From RBG-16-64-13 sp963718375 (GTDB lineage Bacteria > Actinomycetota > Thermoleophilia > RBG-16-64-13): a stretch of DNA of 64,000 nucleotides. Positions 8,933 to 16,956 of this stretch are shown here, piece by piece. Made by a program: the position numbers and the translations under genes. Positions within the stretch are counted from its first letter, which is position 1. The number at the start of each line of letters is the position of its first letter. Under the pieces are notes generated by a model. That model made no database searches. It was not told where the DNA came from and saw only the letters and a list, made by a program, of their open reading frames with translations. The DNA is taken from the NCBI GenBank assembly GCA_963718375.1, contig CAVQZD010000005.1, forward strand, positions 1,240,001 through 1,304,000, given 5' to 3'.

Positions 8933-10840
8933 CTAGCCGGCCCGGAAACCGCCGCCGCCGCCGCCACCGCCGGAGAAGCCTCCGCCTCCGAATCCTCCAC
9001 CCCCGGATCCTCCACCCCCAAAGGCGCCGTGTCCCCCGCTCGCGCTCGACGGCGCAGAGGTCATCGCGCTCGATACCTTGCCCAGGGCGCCGAACAGCCC
9101 GCCCGAGACGTCATCCAAGCTGAAGCCGCCGCCTCCCGCCGCCATCCCTCCGCCCAGACCTCCGCCGCCGCCGCCCGGGATGCTGGGTCCGGCCGTGTCC
9201 CGACCGGTATGGACGATGACGATGGGTGGGTGATACCAGTCGGGTGAGGAGACGGTCATGTCTTCGAACCGGCGGGTCCACTCTTTCTCCACTCCCAGGG
9301 CGATCGCGTAGGGTAGGGCGGTCTCGTACTTCTCCTTCGCCGCCTCCATCTCCTGGAACCTGGTGAGGTCTTTCAAGTAGTTCCGGAAGGCTTCCCACTT
9401 CCTCTGCTCTTGAGAGCCCTTGGCGGTCCGGCCCGGCATCCTTCGCCCGAAGATCCACATGATGACCGCCGAGAACACAGCCCCGGTCATGAAGTAGCCC
9501 CAACCGTCCACTCTGGCCTTGGAGAGGATGTACGAGATCAGGATCGCCACGCCGATCATGAGCCCGCCATAAAGGATCCAGGCCCGGCGGGTCTTCTTCG
9601 GATCGCTCCGGAAGTATCCGGCGGACGTGACTTCGCGATAGACCTGATCGACGATGGGTCCAACGTGCACGTAGAAGTGATTCTTGAGTTGGGCGGTAGT
9701 CACCTCATCTGGGTGACTGCTGTCAAACAGCGCTTCTGCCACCGTCTTCTCGAAGCCCTGCAGCTCGGAGAGGGGCTTCACGCGCGTGAAGGTCATGGCG
9801 GACCCTTTCTCGCCCTCGGCCATCTCCAGATATCCGCGGCGCGCCAGGTCGACGATGGTAGCCATCACCTCCTTGGTGTCCACTTGCTCATCGATGAGTG
9901 CTCCGACCAGCCCCGGGGATAGGTCAGAGGGAGGATCGCTCACGTACTTCGCATAGGTCGCGCTTGGGTCATCCCGACCGCGACGGAACCAGATCAGTAG
10001 CACGATGAGAAAGGTGAAGATGGGCAAGACGAATCCCAGCTTGGGCACGATGAAGCTCATCACCTCACGAGCCGTCCAATGGTCGAACACCAAGCCCTTG
10101 GGGAAGCCCGCCTTCAGCCAGAAGTATTGATAAGCCGGGATCTCGGTGGCCTCGAAGACCACGGTCGAGGCGACAGGTGAGTACACGTTTTGGCCGGGGG
10201 CATCACCGACATCGATCGTGGTCTTGCTCATCAGCTCTGACGGCGGGACCGAACCCGGCAACCTCACCGTGGCCCTTGCCTCGCCAATGGCTACCGGGTT
10301 GACGTCATCAAAGACGTACCACTCCAGCGCATCGTCATCGGGGCCGAAGAGGACCACCTGCTTGGCACGGTAGTGGAAGGTCCAGGTCCCAGTGGTGTCG
10401 GTCAGGTCGAAGTTCACCAGGATCGTAGTGACGTCGCCCTCTTCAGATACCTCATAGGTGTCAGTGGAGCTCCCCATCGGCAGAGCATAGCCATCCTCGT
10501 CCCTGACCTCTACTTCAGAGATGCCCTCATAGTTGGCTGTAGGGATATCGTGAGCGAAATAGTGGAAATTGCCCTGAAAGTAGACGGTCAGAGTCTCATC
10601 AACGATGACGTCGCCATTCTCCTGCACATCGAGCGCCACATCGAGGCTGTCGATGGTCCAAGCCTTCTCCTGCACGGCCCCCGCGGCGCTTGCCTGCGGG
10701 GAGAGCAGCACAACGACCGCCACCAGCAAGACCAGAGCGAGCGCCGGCGCGACCCGCGGACGCCGGCGCCCGGAGCGCTGCGGATGCGAAGAGCGGGGTC
10801 CTGAGCTACGCGAGGAGTGTGCGAATGTCATGCGTTTCAT
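8933..10840 (-). CDS. DUF2207-family membrane protein with Gly-rich C-terminus
   Basis: 635 residues from the ATG at 10840, chosen because it makes a 4-base ATGA overlap with the upstream SPFH stop; a more distal in-frame start at 10960 would run far into that gene. A basic N-terminus leads into a signal-anchor (about 30-53). Residues ~60-250 form the extracytoplasmic DUF2207 domain (SLDVALDVQENGDVIVDETL; LEWYVFDDVNPVAIG). A membrane segment follows at ~275-300, then a cytoplasmic part and two more membrane segments near 435-475. The end is almost pure Gly/Ser/Phe. Such Gly-rich tails are typical of DUF2207/YciQ-type proteins, whose function is unknown. Confidence 0.82.
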   Translation of the reverse strand: MKRMTFAHSSRSSGPRSSHPQRSGRRRPRVAPALALVLLVAVVVLLSPQASAAGAVQEKAWTIDSLDVALDVQENGDVIVDETLTVYFQGNFHYFAHDIPTANYEGISEVEVRDEDGYALPMGSSTDTYEVSEEGDVTTILVNFDLTDTTGTWTFHYRAKQVVLFGPDDDALEWYVFDDVNPVAIGEARATVRLPGSVPPSELMSKTTIDVGDAPGQNVYSPVASTVVFEATEIPAYQYFWLKAGFPKGLVFDHWTAREVMSFIVPKLGFVLPIFTFLIVLLIWFRRGRDDPSATYAKYVSDPPSDLSPGLVGALIDEQVDTKEVMATIVDLARRGYLEMAEGEKGSAMTFTRVKPLSELQGFEKTVAEALFDSSHPDEVTTAQLKNHFYVHVGPIVDQVYREVTSAGYFRSDPKKTRRAWILYGGLMIGVAILISYILSKARVDGWGYFMTGAVFSAVIMWIFGRRMPGRTAKGSQEQRKWEAFRNYLKDLTRFQEMEAAKEKYETALPYAIALGVEKEWTRRFEDMTVSSPDWYHPPIVIVHTGRDTAGPSIPGGGGGGLGGGMAAGGGGFSLDDVSGGLFGALGKVSSAMTSAPSSASGGHGAFGGGGSGGGGFGGGGFSGGGGGGGGFRAG

Positions 10841-11967
10841 TTCTTCTCTGAGTCCTTCTTCTCTTCGGCTTTCTTCTCGTCGGCCTGTGGCGGCGCCTCG
10901 CCCTGTTGGGCTCCGCAGTTGGGGCAGAACTTGGAGCCCGCCGGCAAGATTGCCTTGCACTGAGGGCAGGTCTGGGTGGCGCTGAGGTCGGTGCCACAGT
11001 TCGGGCAGAATGCGCTACCGAAGGGGATGTCGGCTTTGCAGTTGGGGCAGCGGATGTTCGGTTGGGCGCCTCCGGCCATGGCCTTCTGAAGCATGCCGGG
11101 GATCATCATCCCCAAGCCGGCACCAGCCCCCAAGCCCAAGCCTGCTGTCGCCGCCGACCCTATGTCGGTGCCTCCGCCCTCTGACCCGCCCTCGGCTCCA
11201 CCGGCGCCGCCACCACCCTTGGCTAGGTCGCCTATCGCCTGAGCGGCCTTGTACTGGAAGTACCGGTCCATACCGCCGATGGCCTCCATGCCTGAACGCT
11301 CGTCGATGCGCTTCTGCACGTCGTCGGGCGGCGTGATGGCGTTGATCAGGAAGTCGCCCATCCCCAGTCCGTATTGGGCGAAGTCGTCTCTAATGCGAGC
11401 CTTGAGACCCGCACCGAGCTCATCGAAGTACCTCGGGAGGTCGAGAACCGATTCGATGGTCTCACCCAAGATGTCCGAGAGGCGGCCAACGATGATGCCG
11501 CGCAAGAAGTCCTCGATGTCCCCGTTTCTGAAGATGCCGCGGGTGCCCACGATCTTGACCGTGAAGAGCTTGGGGTCGGTGATCTGAAAGGAGTAGATGC
11601 CGTTGGAGCGCAGTCGGATCATCTTGAACTCGGAGTCGCGGAAGGCGATCGGCTCGCCGGTCCCCCATTTAAGGTCGGTGAAGGTGCGCTTGCTGACGAA
11701 GAAGACCTCTGAACGGAACGGGGTGTCCCCGTAGAGCGGTGTCGTCAGAAGAGAGGTGAGCAAAGGGATGTTCTGCGTAGCCAGCGTGTGCCGGCCCGCC
11801 TCGAAGACGTCGTACGCCTTGCCGTCGCGGAAGAAGACGGCCCATTGGCTCTCGCGTACGACCAACTGCGACCCGATCTTGAACTCCCCGGACCCTTTCT
11901 CTGGGATCCGATGGACCATCTCCTGACCTTCTTCATCCACATATTCGATCAGATCCATGAGGGCCAT
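10837..11967 (-). CDS. SPFH/band-7 protein with two C-terminal zinc ribbons (YdjI-like)
   Basis: 376 residues. Residues 1-240 form an SPFH (band 7) domain of the type called virion core protein or YdjI (MALMDLIEYVDEEGQEMVHR; RESQWAVFFRDGKAYDVFEAG). There is no membrane anchor at the N-terminus, so membrane contact would be peripheral or by way of partners. A Gly/Ala-rich stretch (~245-305) leads to two zinc ribbons, CPNCKADIPFGSAFCPNC and CPQCKAILPAGSKFCPNC, and a Lys/Glu-rich tail. In Bacillus subtilis the homologue YdjI sits in an operon with a PspA-like protein. Here it lies between a coiled-coil protein and a DUF2207 membrane protein, which suggests a related membrane-organising or stress role. 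Confidence 0.83.
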   Translation of the reverse strand: MALMDLIEYVDEEGQEMVHRIPEKGSGEFKIGSQLVVRESQWAVFFRDGKAYDVFEAGRHTLATQNIPLLTSLLTTPLYGDTPFRSEVFFVSKRTFTDLKWGTGEPIAFRDSEFKMIRLRSNGIYSFQITDPKLFTVKIVGTRGIFRNGDIEDFLRGIIVGRLSDILGETIESVLDLPRYFDELGAGLKARIRDDFAQYGLGMGDFLINAITPPDDVQKRIDERSGMEAIGGMDRYFQYKAAQAIGDLAKGGGGAGGAEGGSEGGGTDIGSAATAGLGLGAGAGLGMMIPGMLQKAMAGGAQPNIRCPNCKADIPFGSAFCPNCGTDLSATQTCPQCKAILPAGSKFCPNCGAQQGEAPPQADEKKAEEKKDSEKK

Positions 11968-11970
11968 CGG

Positions 11971-12486
11971 TTACCTCCCGGCTCCGGTGATGAGTCTTTC
12001 ACGCTCAGAGAAACGCGCGTCCAGCGCGTCCAACTTGCCGTTCAACAGACCTATATCGGCGCGCAAGGAAGGGCTCGACGCCGACAGGGTGCCGACCATC
12101 TCGGCTATGGCAGCCGCGTCTGCTTCCAGACTCTTGTCGAAAGCCATGAGCTCGTCCAACTTCGCCACCCCTACCTTGACTGGGTCCATCATCCCCGAGT
12201 AACCGTAGTCCGCAAACTGGATACGGTCCCGCACGGTGCGCAACTTGCGCATGGAGACGTCCGCTTCTCCGAGAGCGTCCATCGCCTGCATCTTGAGCAG
12301 ATCGAGCTTGAGGGAGTCCAGCTTGCCAAGACACTCGTCGAGACGCTCAGCCACATAGGTGCGCTCGATCTTGTCGGCCTCTCGCCGTGTCTCCTTCTGC
12401 TTGTACTTCCGGGTCCCGGGGACCTTGCCCAGGAATCTCTCGAGCCAGTTCTGGTCTTCTTGTATCCGCTCCTCGATCCCGGCCAT
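11971..12486 (-). CDS. Coiled-coil protein of the SPFH gene cluster
   Basis: 171 residues, highly charged and predicted to be nearly all helix, with no signal peptide or membrane segment. Residues ~30-75 and ~110-165 have heptad-like spacing of Leu/Met/Ile, as expected for a coiled coil. I recognise no named family. It ends 3 bases before the SPFH start and follows the zinc-ribbon gene by 50 bases, so it is co-transcribed with both. By position it is where a PspA-like partner would be expected in YdjI-type operons, but I see no PspA signature. Confidence 0.65.
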   Translation of the reverse strand: MAGIEERIQEDQNWLERFLGKVPGTRKYKQKETRREADKIERTYVAERLDECLGKLDSLKLDLLKMQAMDALGEADVSMRKLRTVRDRIQFADYGYSGMMDPVKVGVAKLDELMAFDKSLEADAAAIAEMVGTLSASSPSLRADIGLLNGKLDALDARFSERERLITGAGR

Positions 12487-12536
12487 GGTCTCCCCTTTCC
12501 TGTCTCGGCCGCGTCCACTCCTCCGCAGCTCCTACT

Positions 12537-13295
12537 CTACGCTACCTGACCGTCGTATTCGCTTAGCAAGATCCTCCAGTTCGAGTCGTGTACGTATCGC
12601 GGATCCCACACGGCAGGTACGAACACCAGCTCCTCCCCCTTGGTCTCCAGCTGATAGTCCACCGCGTACAGGCTCGGCGCGTCGCTCGATTCCACCGCGA
12701 GAAGGACGAGGTGCGCGAGTACCCTGCAGTCCTCTCTTCCCACTACTACCGGCGAGAGAACGCCGAAGTCAGAGCCGGTGGGTGCCAGGCCGGCGCACCC
12801 GGGCAGACCCACAGCACCCGCTTCTTTGAGGACGGGTCTTGAGAGGCTGTCTTGGGCTAGGCCCGGCGTCAACTCCAAGTGTGGCTGGGTCACGGACAGA
12901 CTGACGCCGAGTCGTTGCACCACCGCTTTCGCCAGAGTGAAGCCAGGAACGTACACGTACGCGGGTTCTGGAGACCGTGCCTTGCTGATACGCGCCCAGG
13001 CACCCTCCGTCGCTGGAGAGAAGTCCACGAGTAGCCGCCAGAAGGCGAGGTATTGCACCGTTCCGCCTACTGCCAACTCAGTAGTCGCAGAAGCGGTCGA
13101 CGGGCGAAAGCCGACCAACTGCCCTTCTCGCGCCTCGTAAGCCAGGCCGCATACCGGGCAGAGAAAGAGGGCGGCCTCGTCGGCGCCCTGTAGAGACGTC
13201 CCGCAGTTCTGGCACAGAAGCGGAACGAGGTCAGCAGGAGAAAGAGTCGTGATACTCCACCTCCTTCTCCGGTTTGAACCGGAACCCCAACACAC
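12537..13295 (-). CDS. Zinc-ribbon protein of the SPFH gene cluster
   Basis: 252 residues if started at GTG 13295. A rubredoxin-like zinc ribbon near the N-terminus (LCQNCGTSL ... FLCPVCGLAY) is followed by ~190 residues of mixed strand/helix with no membrane segment; the family is not recognised. The start is a puzzle. GTG 13295 overlaps the upstream gene by 65 bases and has no ribosome-binding site, whereas a strong AAGGAGGTGG (13266-13257) sits 6 bases before an in-frame ATC at 13253 with no ATG/GTG/TTG nearby. Initiation at ATC would give 238 residues and a more usual overlap with the upstream stop. Confidence 0.7.
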   Translation of the reverse strand: MCWGSGSNRRRRWSITTLSPADLVPLLCQNCGTSLQGADEAALFLCPVCGLAYEAREGQLVGFRPSTASATTELAVGGTVQYLAFWRLLVDFSPATEGAWARISKARSPEPAYVYVPGFTLAKAVVQRLGVSLSVTQPHLELTPGLAQDSLSRPVLKEAGAVGLPGCAGLAPTGSDFGVLSPVVVGREDCRVLAHLVLLAVESSDAPSLYAVDYQLETKGEELVFVPAVWDPRYVHDSNWRILLSEYDGQVA

Positions 13296-14388
13296 CCGCT
13301 GCTATCGACAGTAGCACGGCCCCCGCCAATAGTGGCGCCCTGGCGGCCCCGAATCGCACCCCCAGGTAGACGAGTATCGCCGCAGTGACCACCAGCGCGG
13401 CCATCTTGACCACGAGAGCGACCTTGGGTGCCTTCAGATCCGCCGGAGCCTTGGCCGAATTGATGGTGCCATCACGCCCATCCACGACTACCCGGCTGTA
13501 GGAGTCCCCCTTCCGGAACCTGAGTAGCCACAAGGGATAGTAGAGCAGGGCTGTGGCTTCTCTGAACAGGAAGAGGTGCAGATCGGGGTTGAGCGCACCG
13601 GTCAGAGGAGCGCGGGCCGCACCCCTACCCTTCTCCGCTACCTCCGACGGCTCGCCCTTCGCCTCAAGCACCAGCACGGAGGGGTCAAGCTCGCCGGCCA
13701 CCAACGGAGCCAGCAACTCCCTGCCGGTGATCCGGGGCCTGCAAGTCCCCATCGACTCGAAGTCGGCGGCAGGCATGTACAAGCGTCTCTCTTGAAGACG
13801 TGATTCTTGCACCCCTTCACGCTGAAGCTCCACTTCCAGACGCTCCTCGCCCTCGCCGGGCGCGGGACCGAGAACGGGGCTGCTCTTCAGCACTAGACGC
13901 GTCCGGTGCTTGGTCCCGAACTCCCAGCCGGCTGCGAGCACCTTGTGCTCCCATATGGGTACGTAGGCCAGCTTCGCTTCGACCGGTTCTGCTTCCCTGA
14001 CCGCGGGCGCTATGCCTGGATGCTCCTTCAGCCAACCTTGAGCTAGAGCCACCGCCCTCGCGCGCTCGACCCGGGTGGGGAAGTACCAGCGCGTGACACC
14101 CCCCTGCCCCAGCAGGGCCACCCGGACTCCACAGCTATCACACCTCAGCACTCGTTTGCCCTCGTGTGCGCTCAAGGAGCCCGCGCACTGCGAACAGCGG
14201 ACGGACCTCAGGGTCTGGCGGTCAGCCTCCCGTCCCTGCTCCTTCTCTAGGACCCACTGCTGGTCACGCCTCAGACCGGAGCCGCAGTATTCGCAAACGG
14301 CGGCGTCGGCGTATTCGGGCAGCGAGACGGGAGCGCCGCACTGGGGGCAAGTCGGTTCGGCCGTAGCGATGGAGGGACTATCTGTCAT
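13231..14388 (-). CDS. Zinc-ribbon membrane protein, first gene of the SPFH cluster
   Basis: 385 residues. Two zinc ribbons open the protein (CPQCGAPVSLPEY ... CEYCGSG and CSQCAGSL ... CDSCGVRV, residues ~14-85). A ~230-residue mixed domain follows (WYFPTRVERARAVALAQGWL; YVPIWEHKV), then two membrane segments near the C-terminus (about 330-350 and 353-370) and a short acidic tail. The zinc-ribbon-plus-membrane layout recalls YdjG-like proteins that neighbour YdjI in Bacillus, but the similarity is architectural only. It diverges from rlmKL at 14466, so the 77-base gap should hold the promoters of both transcripts. Confidence 0.68.
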   Translation of the reverse strand: MTDSPSIATAEPTCPQCGAPVSLPEYADAAVCEYCGSGLRRDQQWVLEKEQGREADRQTLRSVRCSQCAGSLSAHEGKRVLRCDSCGVRVALLGQGGVTRWYFPTRVERARAVALAQGWLKEHPGIAPAVREAEPVEAKLAYVPIWEHKVLAAGWEFGTKHRTRLVLKSSPVLGPAPGEGEERLEVELQREGVQESRLQERRLYMPAADFESMGTCRPRITGRELLAPLVAGELDPSVLVLEAKGEPSEVAEKGRGAARAPLTGALNPDLHLFLFREATALLYYPLWLLRFRKGDSYSRVVVDGRDGTINSAKAPADLKAPKVALVVKMAALVVTAAILVYLGVRFGAARAPLLAGAVLLSIAAGVLGFRFKPEKEVEYHDSFSC

Positions 14389-14451
14389 CTCGAACAGATT
14401 CTACCCGTACCGCAGCAGTCCAGCTACACCCCTGAGCCTTCGCGCCGCGGC

Positions 14452-14457
14452 TATACT
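14452..14457 (+). promoter_or_regulatory. Probable -10 box of rlmKL (leaderless transcript)
   Basis: TATACT lies 8 bases before the ATG at 14466, with no Shine-Dalgarno between. The transcript would start at or next to the start codon. No good -35 hexamer is visible at 17-18 bases upstream. Confidence 0.4.
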
Positions 14458-14465
14458 GAGGCGTC

Positions 14466-16706
14466 ATGAAAGCCGCGCCTGCGCCAGACCACGCCTTCTT
14501 CGCCACCTGCCCCCGGAACACGGAGGGTCTGCTGCTGGGCGAGCTGCTCGCCCTAGGAGCAGCGGACGCAGCGGAGACCCGGTCGGGCGTCAGGTTCTCG
14601 GGGCCTCTGGCTCTTGCCTACAAGGCCTGCCTCTGGTCGAGGGTAGCCAGTAGGGTGCTCTTGCGACTGGATTCGTTCCCCCTTGCCTCCGTGGACGATA
14701 TCTACCCGGCGCTACGGGATCTGCCCTGGGAGGACCATCTGGCTGTGAGCGGCACCCTAGCCGTCGAGGTGACCTCGGCTATCAGCCAAGGCCCGTTAGC
14801 TACCGTCAACACACACTTCGTAGAGCAGAGGGTCAAGGACGCCGTCGTCGACCGCTTCAGAGACCAGTGTGGCACCAGGCCGGGAGTGGACCTCGCCAGG
14901 CCGGACATCCGCATCAACGTCCACCTCGCTCCGGGCGAGGCAGTGATCAGCCTGGATCTCTCCGGAGGCGGCCTGCATCGGCGCGGTTACCGGTTGGAGG
15001 GCGGTGAAGCCCCCCTCAAAGAGAATCTGGCGGCCGCGATCCTCATGCGTGCCGACTGGCCGCGGCTCGCCCGATCGGGCGGGGCCCTGCTGGATCCGAT
15101 GTGCGGCTCGGGCACGCTGCTCATCGAGGGGGCCTGGATGGCCGCCGACCTGGCCCCCGGACTGATGCGCGACTACTTCGGCTTCTTGCGCTGGAAGGCG
15201 TTCGAGCCCGCTCCCTGGCTCGAGCTGGTCGACGAAGCCAGGGGACGGGGCGAGGAAGGCATGAAGTCCCTGCCGCCCATCGTGGGATACGACCTGGAAC
15301 AGAAGGCGATCGGCACCGCCCGGGCCAACGCCCGGCGCGCGGGCTTGGCAGGGCGGCTGACCCTGGAGCGGCGCGGTCTGGACCAACTCGCCACCCCGGC
15401 CGCTGTCGCGGGCAGGGTCGGCCTAGTGGTCACCAACCCCCCATACGGCAAGCGGCTCGGCGACGTGGAGGCGCTGGTGCCCACCTACGAGACACTCGGC
15501 GAGAGGCTGAAGGCGTCCTTCTCGGGGTGGGAAGCAGCAGTCTTCACGGGCAATCTCCCTTTGGGAGCGCATCTGGGTCTGCGCGCCCACAAGGTGAACA
15601 CTCTCTACAACGGTCCCCTGGAGTGCACGCTTCTGCTATTCCACATCGGTCTCCGGACGACCGACTCCCGCCCGCTCAGTGGCGAAGCGCAGCGCACGGG
15701 CCGACCGGAAGGCGGCACCCCGCAGTCGTCGGGCGGTCCCGGACCGGAGATGCTCGCCAACCGGCTCCGCAAGAACCAGAAACACCTGCGCAGTTGGGTC
15801 GCGCGCGAAGGCATCCACTGCTACAGGGTCTACGACGCCGATCTGCCCGAGTACGCCCTTGCGGTCGATCTGTACGAGGACCGGGCGCACGTGCAGGAGT
15901 ATGCGCCCCCCAGCACGGTCGACCCCGTCCGTGCGCGCCGCCGGCTGAAGGAGGCACTGGGCGTCGTCCCCGAGGCTCTGGGCCTGTCGCCGGAGAAAGT
16001 GGTGCTCAAGGTTCGGAGCCAACAGAAGGGCGCCGATCAATACCAGAGGCTGGACGACAAGGCGCGCTTCTTCGAGGTGGGAGAGGGAGGACTCCGTTTC
16101 TTGATCAACCTCACCGACTACTTGGATACGGGGTTGTTCTTAGACCACAGGATCACGCGCGGCCTGATCAAAGAAGCCGCTCGCGGCAAGCGCTTTCTCA
16201 ACCTGTTCGCCTACACAGGCTCCGCGACCGTCTACGCGGCGGCCGGCGGGGCGGCGACCACGACCACCGTCGACATGTCGCCCACCTACCTGGAGTGGGC
16301 CCGCAGGAACCTGGACCTGAACGGGTTCACCGGTCCGGAACACGGGTTCGTCCGCGCGGACTGCGTGGAATGGCTGGCCAAGGGTCACGGGCGAGCGGGC
16401 GCGTACGACCTGATCTTCATGGATGCCCCCACCTTCTCCAATTCCAAGAGCATGAGGGACACCCTCGACATACAACGAGACCACGCGGGCTTGATACGAG
16501 ATGCGATGCGACTACTGTCCGAGGATGGGCTACTGCTGTTCTCGACCAACTTCCGCAAGTTCAAGCTCGGCTCGGACCTGGAGAGCGAATTCGCGGTCTC
16601 CGACATCACAAAGAGGACGCTCCCACCCGACTTCTCACGCAACCCCAGGATCCACAGATGCTTCAGCATCACCAAGCCAGGTGGAGAGAGCTCGCAGCAG
16701 TCGTAG
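14466..16706 (+). CDS. rlmKL: Bifunctional 23S rRNA methyltransferase RlmKL
   Basis: 746 residues, near the ~700 of E. coli RlmKL (RlmL/K). The N-terminus carries a THUMP RNA-binding region (~40-160). The RlmL half (~165-400) makes m2G2445 and shows the methyltransferase motifs LLDPMCGSGTLLIEGAW (~207-223) and VVTNPPYGKRL (~320). The RlmK half (~420-740) makes m7G2069 and shows FLNLFAYTGSATVYAA (~577-592) and MDAPTFSNSKSM (~651). S-adenosylmethionine is the donor and precursor 50S rRNA the substrate. Both active sites look complete. It is a single-gene unit, divergent from the SPFH cluster and convergent with the beta-propeller gene. Confidence 0.93.
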   Translation: MKAAPAPDHAFFATCPRNTEGLLLGELLALGAADAAETRSGVRFSGPLALAYKACLWSRVASRVLLRLDSFPLASVDDIYPALRDLPWEDHLAVSGTLAVEVTSAISQGPLATVNTHFVEQRVKDAVVDRFRDQCGTRPGVDLARPDIRINVHLAPGEAVISLDLSGGGLHRRGYRLEGGEAPLKENLAAAILMRADWPRLARSGGALLDPMCGSGTLLIEGAWMAADLAPGLMRDYFGFLRWKAFEPAPWLELVDEARGRGEEGMKSLPPIVGYDLEQKAIGTARANARRAGLAGRLTLERRGLDQLATPAAVAGRVGLVVTNPPYGKRLGDVEALVPTYETLGERLKASFSGWEAAVFTGNLPLGAHLGLRAHKVNTLYNGPLECTLLLFHIGLRTTDSRPLSGEAQRTGRPEGGTPQSSGGPGPEMLANRLRKNQKHLRSWVAREGIHCYRVYDADLPEYALAVDLYEDRAHVQEYAPPSTVDPVRARRRLKEALGVVPEALGLSPEKVVLKVRSQQKGADQYQRLDDKARFFEVGEGGLRFLINLTDYLDTGLFLDHRITRGLIKEAARGKRFLNLFAYTGSATVYAAAGGAATTTTVDMSPTYLEWARRNLDLNGFTGPEHGFVRADCVEWLAKGHGRAGAYDLIFMDAPTFSNSKSMRDTLDIQRDHAGLIRDAMRLLSEDGLLLFSTNFRKFKLGSDLESEFAVSDITKRTLPPDFSRNPRIHRCFSITKPGGESSQQS

Positions 16707-16956
16707 GGTCCCCTCGTCGGCGAGGTCGGCGGTCCAGCAGGGGCATGCCACTCGAGCCACCTGGCTCATCCTGGTGCTGTCCGCTCGTTTCCAGAACGGC
16801 TGGCAGCACGACGGCAGCGTGACCGCCCGACCACAGGATGGACATGTCGAGGTATGGGTTGGATCCATGCTTTGACCGACCAGGACCTTCTCTGGGTGAA
16901 GTGAACAGCGACCCGCACTCTCGTTATCGGCCCGGACAAGCGGGGCCATGAGCGCT

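Noticed and set aside
15101..16822. Plus-strand ORF (573 codons) in another frame of rlmKL
   Set aside because: Arg/Gly/Pro-rich shadow with no domain; rlmKL motifs are in the other frame.
16635..16868. Possible 77-residue zinc-ribbon protein (CPSCGRAVTLPSCC ... CPCW)
   Set aside because: The Cys pairs are suggestive, but it overlaps the rlmKL 3' end by 72 bases, has a weak ribosome-binding site and an atypical second Cys pair. The 250-base interval 16707-16956 otherwise holds nothing I can name.
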